Shown here: piece after piece, positions 43,550 to 52,559 of the stretch
How positions within the stretch are numbered: position 1 is the first letter of the stretch
How the letters are laid out: the number at the start of each line of letters is the position of its first letter
Assembly: GCA_023411795.1 (NCBI GenBank)
Contig: JAEYOK010000016.1
Location: 62,001 to 126,000 of the forward strand
Source: Bacillota bacterium
GTDB taxonomy: Bacteria > Bacillota > Clostridia > DSM-8532
Direction of reading: 5' to 3'
DNA length: 64,000 bases
Program-made: the position numbers and the translations under genes
The notes under the pieces: generated by a model
What the model saw: the letters and a program-made list of their open reading frames with translations, nothing else
Databases searched by the model: none
What the model was told of the DNA's origin: nothing

Positions 43550-44971
43550 ATGAGACAGAGACTAGTCTACAAAGTGCTTGTTTGCATAATGATACTGGTA
43601 TTTCTTCTAACAGGTTGTACGCAAGAAGAAAGAATTCAACCAACTACAACTCCGAACGTACAGGAGACCGGTAGTGAGTCTCCCTCCCCTGTCACCGATA
43701 AAAAGGATAACATCCCTGAGTGGTCTTATGATGCTACAATTTACGAGGTAAATATTCGCCAATATACCCCGGAGGGAACCTTCAAAGCTTTTGAAGCTCA
43801 CTTACCCCGACTTAAAGAGATGGGTGTGGAAATACTTTGGTTCATGCCAATTTATCCTATATCAGAAGTCAACCGTAAGGGAACGCTGGGATCTTATTAT
43901 TCTATTGCCGATTACAAGAATATCAATCCTGAATTTGGTACATTGGATGACTTTAAAAACCTTGTGAACAGATGCCATGAAATGGGTTTTAAGGTTATGC
44001 TGGATTGGGTGGCCAACCATACTGGATGGGATAACACCTGGATAAACGAACATAAAGATTGGTATACAACAAATAAAAATGGAGATATCATACCTCCCAA
44101 TGCTGACTGGAGTGATGTTGCCGACCTTAATTTTGATAACCAAGACATGAGAGCAGCTATGCTGGATGCCATGACTTTCTGGGTTAAAGAGTATGATGTT
44201 GATGGATTCAGATGTGATTATGCAACCGGTGTGCCATTGGATTTCTGGGAGGCAACCAGAAACTCACTTGAAGAGATTAAACCGGTTTTCATGCTGGCTG
44301 AAGATGACAGAAGCATGGCATTTATGAAATATGCTTTCAATGCTAATTATGGATGGAGTTTGTTTAAAAACCTTAACTCCATTGCGAAGGGTACATATAA
44401 ACCATCAAGCCTGATTAGTTACTTTGAAAGTCTTCAGGCACGATATCCTGAAGGTACCTATCCAATGCATTTTATAGACAATCATGATGAGAATTCCTGG
44501 AATGGAACAGTAGAAGAGCGGATGGGCGAGGCTCAGTATCCCATGCTGGCATTAATATTTACAACTCCCGGAATCCCTATGATTTATTCCGGACAGGAAG
44601 CAAATCTAAATAAGAGGCTTCAATTCTTTGAGAAGGACGAAATCGACTGGTCGGCTCTTCCCAACTCGGAGCTTATAACTACTCTAGTAAAGCTTAAACA
44701 GGACCACCCCGCTCTTTGGAACGGGAATCAAGGCGGAACAATAGCATTTAATGAAACCGGCGACACTGATGTCCTCTGCTATGAGCGTGTAAAGGATGAC
44801 GACCGGGTTGTTGTATTACTAAACTTATCCAAGAAAGACAAGACAGTAACCATTACATTTAATCAGGCATTCCAGGGAATCGACATATTAACCGGTCAGC
44901 AAATTAATTATGTACAAGGTAGTAACAGTATTCAGTTGAAGCCTTGGGAGTTTATTATTGGGATAAAATAG
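43550..44971 (+). CDS. GH13 alpha-amylase-family lipoprotein
   Basis: The 473-residue protein has a signal peptide with lipobox LLTGC (Cys23), a short Thr/Pro/Ser linker, then a GH13 barrel. The conserved regions are DWVANHTG (I), GFRCDYATG with nucleophile Asp223 (II), MLAEDDR with acid/base Glu251 (III) and FIDNHDEN with Asp313 (IV). A short C-terminal beta domain ends the protein. It hydrolyses alpha-glucans at the cell surface. AAGGAGG precedes the ATG. Product size cannot be judged from the sequence. Confidence 0.95.
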   Translation: MRQRLVYKVLVCIMILVFLLTGCTQEERIQPTTTPNVQETGSESPSPVTDKKDNIPEWSYDATIYEVNIRQYTPEGTFKAFEAHLPRLKEMGVEILWFMPIYPISEVNRKGTLGSYYSIADYKNINPEFGTLDDFKNLVNRCHEMGFKVMLDWVANHTGWDNTWINEHKDWYTTNKNGDIIPPNADWSDVADLNFDNQDMRAAMLDAMTFWVKEYDVDGFRCDYATGVPLDFWEATRNSLEEIKPVFMLAEDDRSMAFMKYAFNANYGWSLFKNLNSIAKGTYKPSSLISYFESLQARYPEGTYPMHFIDNHDENSWNGTVEERMGEAQYPMLALIFTTPGIPMIYSGQEANLNKRLQFFEKDEIDWSALPNSELITTLVKLKQDHPALWNGNQGGTIAFNETGDTDVLCYERVKDDDRVVVLLNLSKKDKTVTITFNQAFQGIDILTGQQINYVQGSNSIQLKPWEFIIGIK

Positions 44972-44985
44972 CGTTTGCTAGCTTG

Positions 44986-45022
44986 AAAACGGAAGAAGGG
45001 TAATAAGCCCTTCTTCCGTTTT
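44986..45022. terminator. Bidirectional terminator between amylase and ATP-grasp genes
   Basis: A 15 bp perfect stem (AAAACGGAAGAAGGG, 7 nt loop, CCCTTCTTCCGTTTT) has a T-tract at both ends, serving both convergent genes. Confidence 0.92.
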
Positions 45023-45026
45023 GTAT

Positions 45027-47573
45027 TTATCTGCATAAAACAATTTGCTTTGCAATATCGGAGAATATCTCCATCCCGTGGGTTTTTGAAACATGAATGA
45101 CATCACGAAAGATTTTACTTTGAGGTAGAATTGACTCCAGTATATTCTCCATCTCTAAGATCCGCTCAGGATTAAATACAACATCCTTTTGCCCATCAAT
45201 AATAGCCACATAAAAAATTCCTGCCTCCACGAGATCCTGAAAGAAATGGCTACCATAGGATAGCTCAGGCATAAATCCCGCCTCAGCCGATGACACTTCA
45301 CAAATAACCGACATATTACACAGCTCGGTGAAATGTACAGGAATCCCCAATGATGGCGTTGTTGTTCCCCACCTACCCGGACCTATAAGAATTGTGCTTG
45401 CATCTTTTAATCTGGTATTTATCAGACCTATCTGCCTGGCAATTGAATATTTATCCTGCTCATTTAGCCGGGAGTATGCTTTCGCATCCACATATACCAC
45501 ATAATCAACGGGTAGCCTAATATTACCTCCCATGAAATTCCCTTTAACCGAGAAAAAACAGTTCCTTTTATCGATTCTGGGCATCTCGATTGCATTACCC
45601 AGGCCTCTTGTCTGTAATGGACGGCATTGTAAAAGATTTATCTTAAATTGATTATCCTTTGTGAAATTTGCTGTATACTCAATATCCACAGGGTAGTCAT
45701 AAACCTGGGATAGTAATGCAAGCATATTTTTCATTACAGCAGGAAAATCGGTATTCTTTAATAATCTCTTAAAATCTAAGATATACGGTATTGTCTTTTC
45801 AGTATAGCCCAATTCTCTCAACCTGATGGCCGTCTGTATGTCCATACTCGCAAAAAGTTCCTTATCTGCCTTAATATCTTGCGAAATAACGCTATCCAAT
45901 TCAACACTTGTCAAAATATTCTCTTTAAGGGATATAACATCCGCACCATGCTGTGAATACTTTTTTTGGTCTTCCTGATTCATTGGCGGAACACGCATAG
46001 TATTGTCCAGACAAACAATTCTTGCATAATCACCAACCGTCCTGTCTACCGCTCTTGTTCCAAGGCCGAACACCAAACGCAACATTCCGGCATCCATATC
46101 TATGCTTTTGTCCCAAACATACAAATTTGAAGAATTTCCCACCCCTGCAACATGCGGAAAGAAATAATCACCGTATTGATCTCCTGAAACACGCTGAACT
46201 AGTATGGCCATTTGCTCATCCAACTCAAAAAGGCCTCTGTTCATTCTGTAGGCTAGTGCATCCTCACTCATGGAACTGGCATAGACGGTCCTTATTGCCT
46301 GTTCAAAGGCATCATATCGCTCTTCCGGAGTCCCTTGATTTGCACAAAATACGCTTTCATACTTCCCGGCAAAGGCATTCCCGAAATTATCCTCGAGCAG
46401 GGAACTGGAACGAACAATTATAGGGGACTGCCCGAAATATTCCAGCATTTGAACCAGTTGCTCCTGAATATCCTTAGGAAACCTTCCACTTAATAGCTTC
46501 TCTTTGAGCTCAGGTGCGTATTTATAGTATCCTTCCTGAGATTTTTGCTCGGTACGAAGCTTCCACCAGCCGTTTTGCACAATATAAGTATAAAATATAT
46601 CGGCGCCGAGATAGTAGGAGTCATGCGGCTCTAAGAAGGACGAAAAACTATCCTTCCCTTCCTTCTCCAAAATCTTCCTGGCAAGTAGCATTCCGATGCT
46701 CTTACCTCCGATTTGTCCTGTGCCTAACACTCTTGAAGATATATGAAGAATATCATTCAAAGAAAAATATTTTCTACACAGTTCAAACATCCGGGACTCC
46801 TTACCAAATAGCATATGCATCAATTGTTTCTTTACATCTTCCTGCTGTTCAGGGGGTTGCTCAAGTGCCTCTTTCGCCTTGTTAAAGGTATTATTCCAGT
46901 AATCTAGCCTTTCTCCCCCTCGCCGTATACTGGAAAACAGCTCGGCCACCTTTGAACTTGCCGTAATACAGATTGCATCCTGACCTTGAACTAAATGCGG
47001 AAAAAACATTGTTGAAGAATAACGCTGCCACACCTTTAACGGGTGAATATAAATTTTTTCATTTACCTGATACAGATCAAGCAGCAATTGTGTTGTTTCA
47101 CGAATTCCGGCTATTGTGGAAAAAGTATGAGCATCACGAATAATTGCAAAATACGCTATTGTATCCAATTCATATAAGTAGGGACAGGTAACCATAAAAA
47201 AGTTTCTGATCATTAGATCGGAATACCAACATTTTAAAAGGTCTGTCAGACAGTCAAAAACATAAAAAGTCTTTTTCCCACTTTCTTTAATAATTTTATG
47301 TACCTCTGAAGCAAATGCTTCAAAGCCTTTATTTGCATTAACATAAAATATCTTAACATCCGGGCAAGGCTCTACTACCGGTTCATGGCTACCAAAGCGA
47401 ATATAAACCAGACTTCTTTTTTCAAACTTAGCTTGTGCGATGAAGGGATCGACCATTTTTTTATAATCGGAAGCTGAATCTACCTGCCATACCACATTAT
47501 CTCCAAGGCGGAGGTTGTCAATTACTTTGTCAAAGCCCTCCAATCCTGTGCTCGCTCTATCATATATGGCCAT
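45027..47573 (-). CDS. PEP-synthase-type ATP-grasp protein with N-terminal RecA-like domain
   Basis: The ATG at 47573 follows AAAGGAGG by 6 bases; the protein has 848 residues. Residues 1-250 resemble a KaiC/RadA-like fold (TGLEGFDKVIDNLRLGDNVV) but have no GxGKT P-loop. Residues about 280-655 form the pyruvate phosphate dikinase N-terminal ATP-binding domain (GGKSIGM, IIVRSSSLLEDNFGNAFAGK, LQCRPLQ). The phosphohistidine and PEP-binding domains of true PPDK or PEP synthase are absent; a separate C-terminal domain (about 655-848, GPGRWGT) replaces them. It may phosphorylate or ligate another substrate. Function unknown. Confidence 0.9.
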   Translation of the reverse strand: MAIYDRASTGLEGFDKVIDNLRLGDNVVWQVDSASDYKKMVDPFIAQAKFEKRSLVYIRFGSHEPVVEPCPDVKIFYVNANKGFEAFASEVHKIIKESGKKTFYVFDCLTDLLKCWYSDLMIRNFFMVTCPYLYELDTIAYFAIIRDAHTFSTIAGIRETTQLLLDLYQVNEKIYIHPLKVWQRYSSTMFFPHLVQGQDAICITASSKVAELFSSIRRGGERLDYWNNTFNKAKEALEQPPEQQEDVKKQLMHMLFGKESRMFELCRKYFSLNDILHISSRVLGTGQIGGKSIGMLLARKILEKEGKDSFSSFLEPHDSYYLGADIFYTYIVQNGWWKLRTEQKSQEGYYKYAPELKEKLLSGRFPKDIQEQLVQMLEYFGQSPIIVRSSSLLEDNFGNAFAGKYESVFCANQGTPEERYDAFEQAIRTVYASSMSEDALAYRMNRGLFELDEQMAILVQRVSGDQYGDYFFPHVAGVGNSSNLYVWDKSIDMDAGMLRLVFGLGTRAVDRTVGDYARIVCLDNTMRVPPMNQEDQKKYSQHGADVISLKENILTSVELDSVISQDIKADKELFASMDIQTAIRLRELGYTEKTIPYILDFKRLLKNTDFPAVMKNMLALLSQVYDYPVDIEYTANFTKDNQFKINLLQCRPLQTRGLGNAIEMPRIDKRNCFFSVKGNFMGGNIRLPVDYVVYVDAKAYSRLNEQDKYSIARQIGLINTRLKDASTILIGPGRWGTTTPSLGIPVHFTELCNMSVICEVSSAEAGFMPELSYGSHFFQDLVEAGIFYVAIIDGQKDVVFNPERILEMENILESILPQSKIFRDVIHVSKTHGMEIFSDIAKQIVLCR

Positions 47574-47722
47574 AGCCAACCTCCTTTCTTATGCATGAAG
47601 GTTCGGTTTTAATACTATATCATTTATATAGGCTATTTATTAGTAAATTTATGTAATATTAATTATAGCAAATGCTTAAGTGATAACAAAGAATTATCTG
47701 GTCCATATTAAAATAACAAAGA

Positions 47723-47746
47723 AAGCAAGAGAATCACCTCTTGCTT
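47723..47746 (-). terminator. Terminator of the perR-rubrerythrin operon
   Basis: A 9 bp stem (AAGCAAGAG/CTCTTGCTT, 6 nt loop) lies 30 bp after the rubrerythrin stop and is followed on the minus strand by a T-rich tract (TTCTTTGTTATTTT). Confidence 0.75.
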
Positions 47747-47774
47747 CCTTTTAGTCATCATCAACTCACTAAGA

Positions 47775-48269
47775 TTAATATTTTATAAATTTTTCTCCTG
47801 AAACACCACAGATACTGCATTTATCGGGACGGACTTTCTCGATATTTCCGCAAACAGGGCAAAGATAATAGAAAACCTCTTCAGAATTATCGATGTTATC
47901 CAGTGCCTCCTGATATAGTCTTGCATGAACCTCCTCTGCTTTCATGGCATTGGTGAAGGACATCAGTGCTGCTTTGTTTCCGGCTGCCTCAGCTTCCTTT
48001 ACAAAGTCGGGATACATATCCTTATACTCATAGGTTTCACCTGCAACTGCATCTTTCAGGTTATCTGCTGTTGAACCTATTTTCCCTGCTACTTCAAAGT
48101 GCTTCAATGCATGTAAGGTTTCAGCATCAGCGGCTGCTCTGAACAGTTTAGCCGCATTTGGCTTTCCTTCCTTCTCGGCTTTTTTTGCATACGCAGTATA
48201 CTTTCTGTTAGCCTGGGATTCTCCTGCAAACGCTGCCATCAAATTTTCCAATGTTTTGTTCTCACTCAT
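47775..48269 (-). CDS. rbr: Rubrerythrin
   Basis: A 164-residue peroxide-reducing diiron protein. The N-terminal four-helix domain carries the ligand motifs (FAGESQANRKY, DAETLHALKH, NAMKAEEVHARLY), and the C-terminal rubredoxin-like domain carries two iron-binding pairs (CPVCG, CSICG). It is shorter than classical rubrerythrins, of the compact clostridial type. It lies 50 bp downstream of perR, so hydrogen peroxide probably induces it through PerR. Confidence 0.96.
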   Translation of the reverse strand: MSENKTLENLMAAFAGESQANRKYTAYAKKAEKEGKPNAAKLFRAAADAETLHALKHFEVAGKIGSTADNLKDAVAGETYEYKDMYPDFVKEAEAAGNKAALMSFTNAMKAEEVHARLYQEALDNIDNSEEVFYYLCPVCGNIEKVRPDKCSICGVSGEKFIKY

Positions 48270-48319
48270 AATTTCCTTACCTCCGGATTTCTATAAAAAT
48301 TTATTTTTATACTATTTAG

Positions 48320-48739
48320 TTAAAGACACTCAGGACATATTCCCTTGAAATACACATTCTTGTCGTAAATTTTAAATTTACTCAGGTCTTTAAAATTTAT
48401 TGAGTCAATATCGGTTGAGAAATCATAAATCTCGCCGCAGGAATCACATTTGAAGTGCCCATGGTTCTCTACTTTAATATCATATCTGGTCTCATTATCA
48501 TCAATTGTAATAACCCTAACCAAACCCGCTTCGACTAAAACCTTCAACGTATTGTATATGGTTGTTTTGGATAATGTAGATATTTCCTTGTGAAGGTCGG
48601 TATAAATTTTATCTACAGTCGGATGGCAGCGGTTATTATAAAGGTATTCTAAAACCTTCAACCTTTGATGGGACAAATTGATACTCTTTTCCTTTAATTC
48701 CTGCTTTAAATCTTTATACAAAGTATCCATATAAACCAT
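48320..48739 (-). CDS. perR: Fur-family peroxide-responsive repressor (PerR)
   Basis: The 139-residue protein has the winged helix (LSHQRLKVLEYLYNN, STLSKTTIYNTLKVLVE), the regulatory metal site (DNETRYD, HGHF) and two structural zinc pairs (CDSC, CPEC). The assignment to PerR rather than Fur or Zur rests on the adjacent rubrerythrin and PerR boxes. An ATG at 48730 (MDTLYKDL) is an alternative start; neither has a strong ribosome site. Confidence 0.9.
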   Translation of the reverse strand: MVYMDTLYKDLKQELKEKSINLSHQRLKVLEYLYNNRCHPTVDKIYTDLHKEISTLSKTTIYNTLKVLVEAGLVRVITIDDNETRYDIKVENHGHFKCDSCGEIYDFSTDIDSINFKDLSKFKIYDKNVYFKGICPECL

Positions 48740-48753
48740 TGCCTGTTTACTTA

Positions 48754-48785
48754 TTGTAATAATTATAATTTTGTAATCATTACAT
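48754..48785. promoter_or_regulatory. Two PerR boxes overlapping the perR start region
   Basis: TTGTAATAATTATAA (48754-48768) differs from the PerR consensus TTATAATAATTATAA at one base, and a second palindrome, TGTAATCATTACA, lies at 48772-48784. They fall immediately downstream of the -10 box, where a repressor would block initiation. This implies autoregulation of perR-rbr. Confidence 0.8.
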
Positions 48786-48790
48786 ATTTA

Positions 48791-48818
48791 ATTATAATAC
48801 AAAAATTGAGGTTTGCAA
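48791..48818 (-). promoter_or_regulatory. Promoter of the perR-rubrerythrin operon
   Basis: On the minus strand, TTGCAA (48818-48813) and TATAAT (48796-48791) are separated by 16 bp, directly followed by the PerR boxes. Confidence 0.7.
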
Positions 48819-48899
48819 TAGGAAAATAAAAAATTTTTATATCTACAACAAATCTCAGTGAAAACAGCCTTTTTATTCATTAAGTTGATGGCTTAATGT

Positions 48900-49637
48900 T
48901 TATGACCGGAATATCAATTGCATTATCCTGCTGAAATCTCCGTCTCCGACAGTGTATGTGCTATCAACCTCTTTCGGATTGATTTTTCTTGATGTTTGGG
49001 TATGTATGTATAGAGAGTCCATACCAATTCTTCGGGCTCCCTCAATATCAGAAGTGTGATCGTTTCCTATCATGATTGATTCCTTTATATTAAGATTCTC
49101 TGTCTTTATCAGATATTGAAAAAATGCCTCATCAGGTTTAGAAATACCTAAATCCGACGATGAGCAAATCCGGTCAAAATAATTGTATATACCCATACTT
49201 TTTAGTTCCGGCACAGTAAATTCCCTTTGCCCGTTAGATAAAAGAAATATCCTCTTTCCTGATCTTTTTAACATTTCAAATGTATCAATTACTCCATCAT
49301 AAAGCTTGATATGCTTGGTAGAAAGATTCCTGAAAACCCGGGCTGTTATGGCAAGAAGCAGATTCTCCTCATCGGGTTTTATCGATAAGCCCTTTCTCTG
49401 GTACAACTCTTTAAAAGCATCCTGGATTTTAATATCCGGATGCTTTGTGTACTTACCTGTCTTCTCCAGAAATTCTGAGACTGTGGTAAGATAGGCTTGC
49501 CTTAATTCTTCCGATTCATAAAAGGCTCCATTATAGCTGAAAAACCGTGCCATACTCTCCCAAAAGCTATCCTCGGTTTCATCGGTCAATATATCAACCA
49601 AAGTCCCATAAAAATCAAAAATATAATTTTTATACAT
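48900..49637 (-). CDS. HAD-family hydrolase (haloacid dehalogenase-like type)
   Basis: The 245-residue protein begins MYKNYIFDFYGTLVD, motif I with nucleophile Asp8 and Tyr at +2, as in the haloacid dehalogenase/YjjG-type branch. Motif II (FLLSNGQREF), Lys (GISKPDEAFF) and motif IV (IGNDHTSDIEGARRIG) are intact. The substrate is unknown; a nucleotidase or phosphatase role is likely. It is a single-gene unit. Confidence 0.9.
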   Translation of the reverse strand: MYKNYIFDFYGTLVDILTDETEDSFWESMARFFSYNGAFYESEELRQAYLTTVSEFLEKTGKYTKHPDIKIQDAFKELYQRKGLSIKPDEENLLLAITARVFRNLSTKHIKLYDGVIDTFEMLKRSGKRIFLLSNGQREFTVPELKSMGIYNYFDRICSSSDLGISKPDEAFFQYLIKTENLNIKESIMIGNDHTSDIEGARRIGMDSLYIHTQTSRKINPKEVDSTYTVGDGDFSRIMQLIFRS

Positions 49638-49765
49638 AGAAACTCACCTACTATCTACGGATGTTTTTATCCTACCATAAACCATAACTTTAACAAACAC
49701 CTAACTGGTATTTTTTGAAGGTAAGCTCCATGATGATAACAATTTGCTCCAATACCCAGAACAAC

Positions 49766-50284
49766 TTATTCCCCCTTTGCCTTTCTCAGTGCCAATCTTA
49801 CTACTTCCTTGAATTTTTTGTTTGTCCAGGTGGCACCGGAAACAGCATCTACCTGATCCACATCCTGAGTTTTTATCAGAACATCCGAATAGCCTCGTGA
49901 ACCGCTCCAATCGTCCTTGGCTTGTTGAACATATAATTCACCGTATGGTTCCATTACATTATAATATTCTTCATCGAAAGGCACATCATCATGACCCGTA
50001 TCAATTATGGTCCAGTCCAAAGAAGTTATTTTACCGCCCTCAATTGTAACAGTCGCCTTTGTATAATACTTTTCATAGTCTAAAGGTGTCTCAACCGTAT
50101 AGACACCATCTTTATACAATTGTGCAGATGCATCATCTGAAGTGTCTTCTGTATCAGCATTTATTACCACCTCTCCACTCATGCTTTCTGTGGGTACCAC
50201 ACTGTTGTCATAATTGGAATCTTTACAGCTTGTTATAATCATCGATAATAGTATTACTGCGTTTAATAAAACAAATCTCTTCAT
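49766..50284 (-). CDS. FMN-binding domain lipoprotein
   Basis: A 172-residue protein with lipobox ITSC (Cys20), an acidic linker, then an FMN-binding domain (about 60-165) ending in VDAVSGATWT, which resembles the SGAT-type site where FMN is attached covalently through Thr. It is probably an electron-transfer or electron-accepting surface flavoprotein, comparable to substrates of extracellular flavinylation systems. No flavin transferase is nearby. Confidence 0.88.
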   Translation of the reverse strand: MKRFVLLNAVILLSMIITSCKDSNYDNSVVPTESMSGEVVINADTEDTSDDASAQLYKDGVYTVETPLDYEKYYTKATVTIEGGKITSLDWTIIDTGHDDVPFDEEYYNVMEPYGELYVQQAKDDWSGSRGYSDVLIKTQDVDQVDAVSGATWTNKKFKEVVRLALRKAKGE

Positions 50285-50390
50285 CTTTTTCCCTCCATAG
50301 CATTATTATAGTCTCTCACAATCTACAGCCCTTGATCTATAAAGTTTTTGATTTCAAGACACCATAATTTTGTACAAAATAAGAACCCCA

Positions 50391-50422
50391 CCCCACCAGG
50401 GAATCACAGATTCCCGGTGGGG
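50391..50422 (-). terminator. Strong hairpin terminator downstream of the AAC(3) gene
   Basis: CCCCACC-A-GGGAATC, loop ACA, GATTCCC-GGTGGGG: a 14 bp stem with one bulged base. On the minus strand a T-rich stretch follows (TTCTTATTTTG). It lies 138 bp beyond the acetyltransferase stop. Confidence 0.7.
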
Positions 50423-50560
50423 GTCCCAGGAACCTTGTTAATTCATAATAATAAGACAGATTATACCCGGTTCATTCATGTAAAGTGATCATTTCTTGCT
50501 CACTTTAAGCGGATTAATCTGTCTTGTTTAGATATATAGTAATTTTAAAAGAAAGGCCCG

Positions 50561-51343
50561 TCAACTCAGCCTATGTTTTTCCATCCATTGAACCGACCAG
50601 TCAACTAAATGTTTTTGACGTAAAAACCGAACATCGGCCTGTCCAACCTTATTTATTTTTATCCCATGTTCTTCGTCATAAGCCTTTCCTAGTTCAATAA
50701 AATCAGAATCATCTACAGCCTGTGTCCTGTATGTAACCCATTCCCTTTTCCCGTTTATCATTATTGCGCTGCTTTCATTGGTAAATTTTTTACCGGGGAA
50801 ATTGGCTCTTGTCTCAGCAAGGTGCAAGGATGTGTTCTTGTCATATCCCACACCGATCAAAAGAACATAACCATCCAACTCATAAAGCTTGGCTATGGGA
50901 GAAGCTTCACCAAAGATATTACTTAAATCATGGTTTGAGGTGAGGTATTCAGCATACCTGCCCACAGCGGCAACAGATCTGGCCGGGTGATTGGAACGCT
51001 TGGCACCGGGCCACTTCCTAAATACTTCGGCAACGACACCCATTCCTATAGCAGGCGTAATCTCTTTGTCATAGGCAGGCCAATGGTCACGAATAATTGG
51101 CCAATATTCCTCCGATACTTCCCAATGTACCCCTGTTGATGGGTCCAGGTTCTTCCATGTTTGAGAAGGCATCAAAAGAGTACCGCTGTCTCCAACAATC
51201 TCTAATAGCGATCTAATGAGCGTCTCAGCACCACCGACAACAAAGCCCAGACTTTTCAATGACGTATGTACCATAATAGTCTGTCCTTCTCCAACACCGC
51301 ACCTTCTGAATTGATCGATAAGATCATACTTTGTTAAAACCAT
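50561..51343 (-). CDS. Aminoglycoside N(3)-acetyltransferase family protein
   Basis: A 260-residue protein of the AAC(3)/YokD family (Antibiotic_NAT), with the recognisable start LIDQFRRCGVGEGQTIMVHTSL and the conserved SNHPARSVAA and IGVGYDKNTSLHLAE stretches. Members acetylate the 3-amino group of 2-deoxystreptamine aminoglycosides; many chromosomal homologues act on other substrates. It follows flhB by 118 bp. Actual resistance cannot be inferred from sequence alone. Confidence 0.92.
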   Translation of the reverse strand: MVLTKYDLIDQFRRCGVGEGQTIMVHTSLKSLGFVVGGAETLIRSLLEIVGDSGTLLMPSQTWKNLDPSTGVHWEVSEEYWPIIRDHWPAYDKEITPAIGMGVVAEVFRKWPGAKRSNHPARSVAAVGRYAEYLTSNHDLSNIFGEASPIAKLYELDGYVLLIGVGYDKNTSLHLAETRANFPGKKFTNESSAIMINGKREWVTYRTQAVDDSDFIELGKAYDEEHGIKINKVGQADVRFLRQKHLVDWSVQWMEKHRLS

Positions 51344-51461
51344 GTATTTTTCTCCTTCGCTTTAGCCTTGCAATCATCACCTAATTAAGCACCCTACTTG
51401 CAAAAAGTAACTGGTTCTATTTCCATAATCTATATTTTAGTCAACCAATCAAAAGATTTAA

Positions 51462-52559
51462 TTACATTCGAGCCGGATTTTTGCCCTCCATGCTGTATAC
51501 GAAGGCCAGGACCTCTGCAACAGCTTTATAAAGCTCCTGAGGTACTGCCTCTCCTATTTCGACAGTATTATATAGAGCCTGTGCCAGAGGTTTATTCTCC
51601 ATGATATGTACTTTATTATCCTTTGCCACCTCTTTTATTCGCTGAGCCATAAAGTCCACACCCTTGGCAAGGATATAAGGAGCCGACATTTTTTGAGGAT
51701 CATATTTTATTGCGACAGCGTAATGGGTAGGGTTGGTTATTATTACATCAGCTTTTGGAACTTCCTTAAGCATACGTCGCATGGATATCTCTCTTTGCTT
51801 CTGCTTTATTTTAGATTTTATCTCAGGATTACCTTCCATTTGCTTATACTCTTCTTTTATTTCCTGTTTACTCATGCGTATATCTTTTTCGTGCTTACGC
51901 CACTGAAAGAAATAATCTACAGCTGCAATTACCAAAAGTGAAAAGCAAATCTTTATGGCTATGCTAAGGGCCGTATCAATCAAATAAGCAGCTATTTGCA
52001 CGACACTCAAATCCATCAGCTTCATCATATTTGTAAACTCGCCTTGTATGGATGACCATGCCACCCAGGAAACCAGAATGACTTTAACAATTGATTTGGC
52101 AAGCTCAAACAGTGATCTTGATGAAAACATTTTCTTTAGGCCGTTGATTGGATTTAGATGTGAAAACTTAGGTTTTATAGGTTCAAAAGTGAACAAAAAA
52201 CCAATTTGAACGTAAGAGCTTAATACTCCCACTAAAATCGCAACTATAAAAAATGGAGCTACCATCTTTAATATCTCAAGTAATACAAAAGTGACTAAAC
52301 GCATAATCTCATTGGGGTCTTGTAAATTGTACTCAGTATTCTGAGATACAAACATGTTGAATATTTTACTGCAACCTGTGTATATGTTTCCGCCGAATAT
52401 CCTTACAGATAAAAACATTATCAGAAGAATGAGGCTTGCCGGAAGCTCACGGCTTTGTAAAACCTGACCTTTTTTTCGAAGGTCGGAACGTTTTTTTGGA
52501 GTGGCTTTTTCTGTTTTATCTGAGTTATCAGCAAAGCGCTGTAAATTAATATGAATCAT
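51462..52559 (-). CDS. flhB: Flagellar export switch protein FlhB
   Basis: The 365-residue inner-membrane component of the flagellar type III exporter has four membrane segments in its N-terminal half and a cytoplasmic domain with the self-cleavage site NPTH (IITNPTHYAVAIKYD), which sets the switch from rod/hook to filament export. It overlaps fliR by 4 bp (ATGA). No flhA follows; the next gene is the acetyltransferase. Confidence 0.96.
   Translation of the reverse strand: MIHINLQRFADNSDKTEKATPKKRSDLRKKGQVLQSRELPASLILLIMFLSVRIFGGNIYTGCSKIFNMFVSQNTEYNLQDPNEIMRLVTFVLLEILKMVAPFFIVAILVGVLSSYVQIGFLFTFEPIKPKFSHLNPINGLKKMFSSRSLFELAKSIVKVILVSWVAWSSIQGEFTNMMKLMDLSVVQIAAYLIDTALSIAIKICFSLLVIAAVDYFFQWRKHEKDIRMSKQEIKEEYKQMEGNPEIKSKIKQKQREISMRRMLKEVPKADVIITNPTHYAVAIKYDPQKMSAPYILAKGVDFMAQRIKEVAKDNKVHIMENKPLAQALYNTVEIGEAVPQELYKAVAEVLAFVYSMEGKNPARM

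Noticed and set aside
49701..49910. A second minus-strand frame overlapping the FMN-binding lipoprotein gene end
   Set aside because: It is a shadow of the flavoprotein gene in another frame with no ribosome site.
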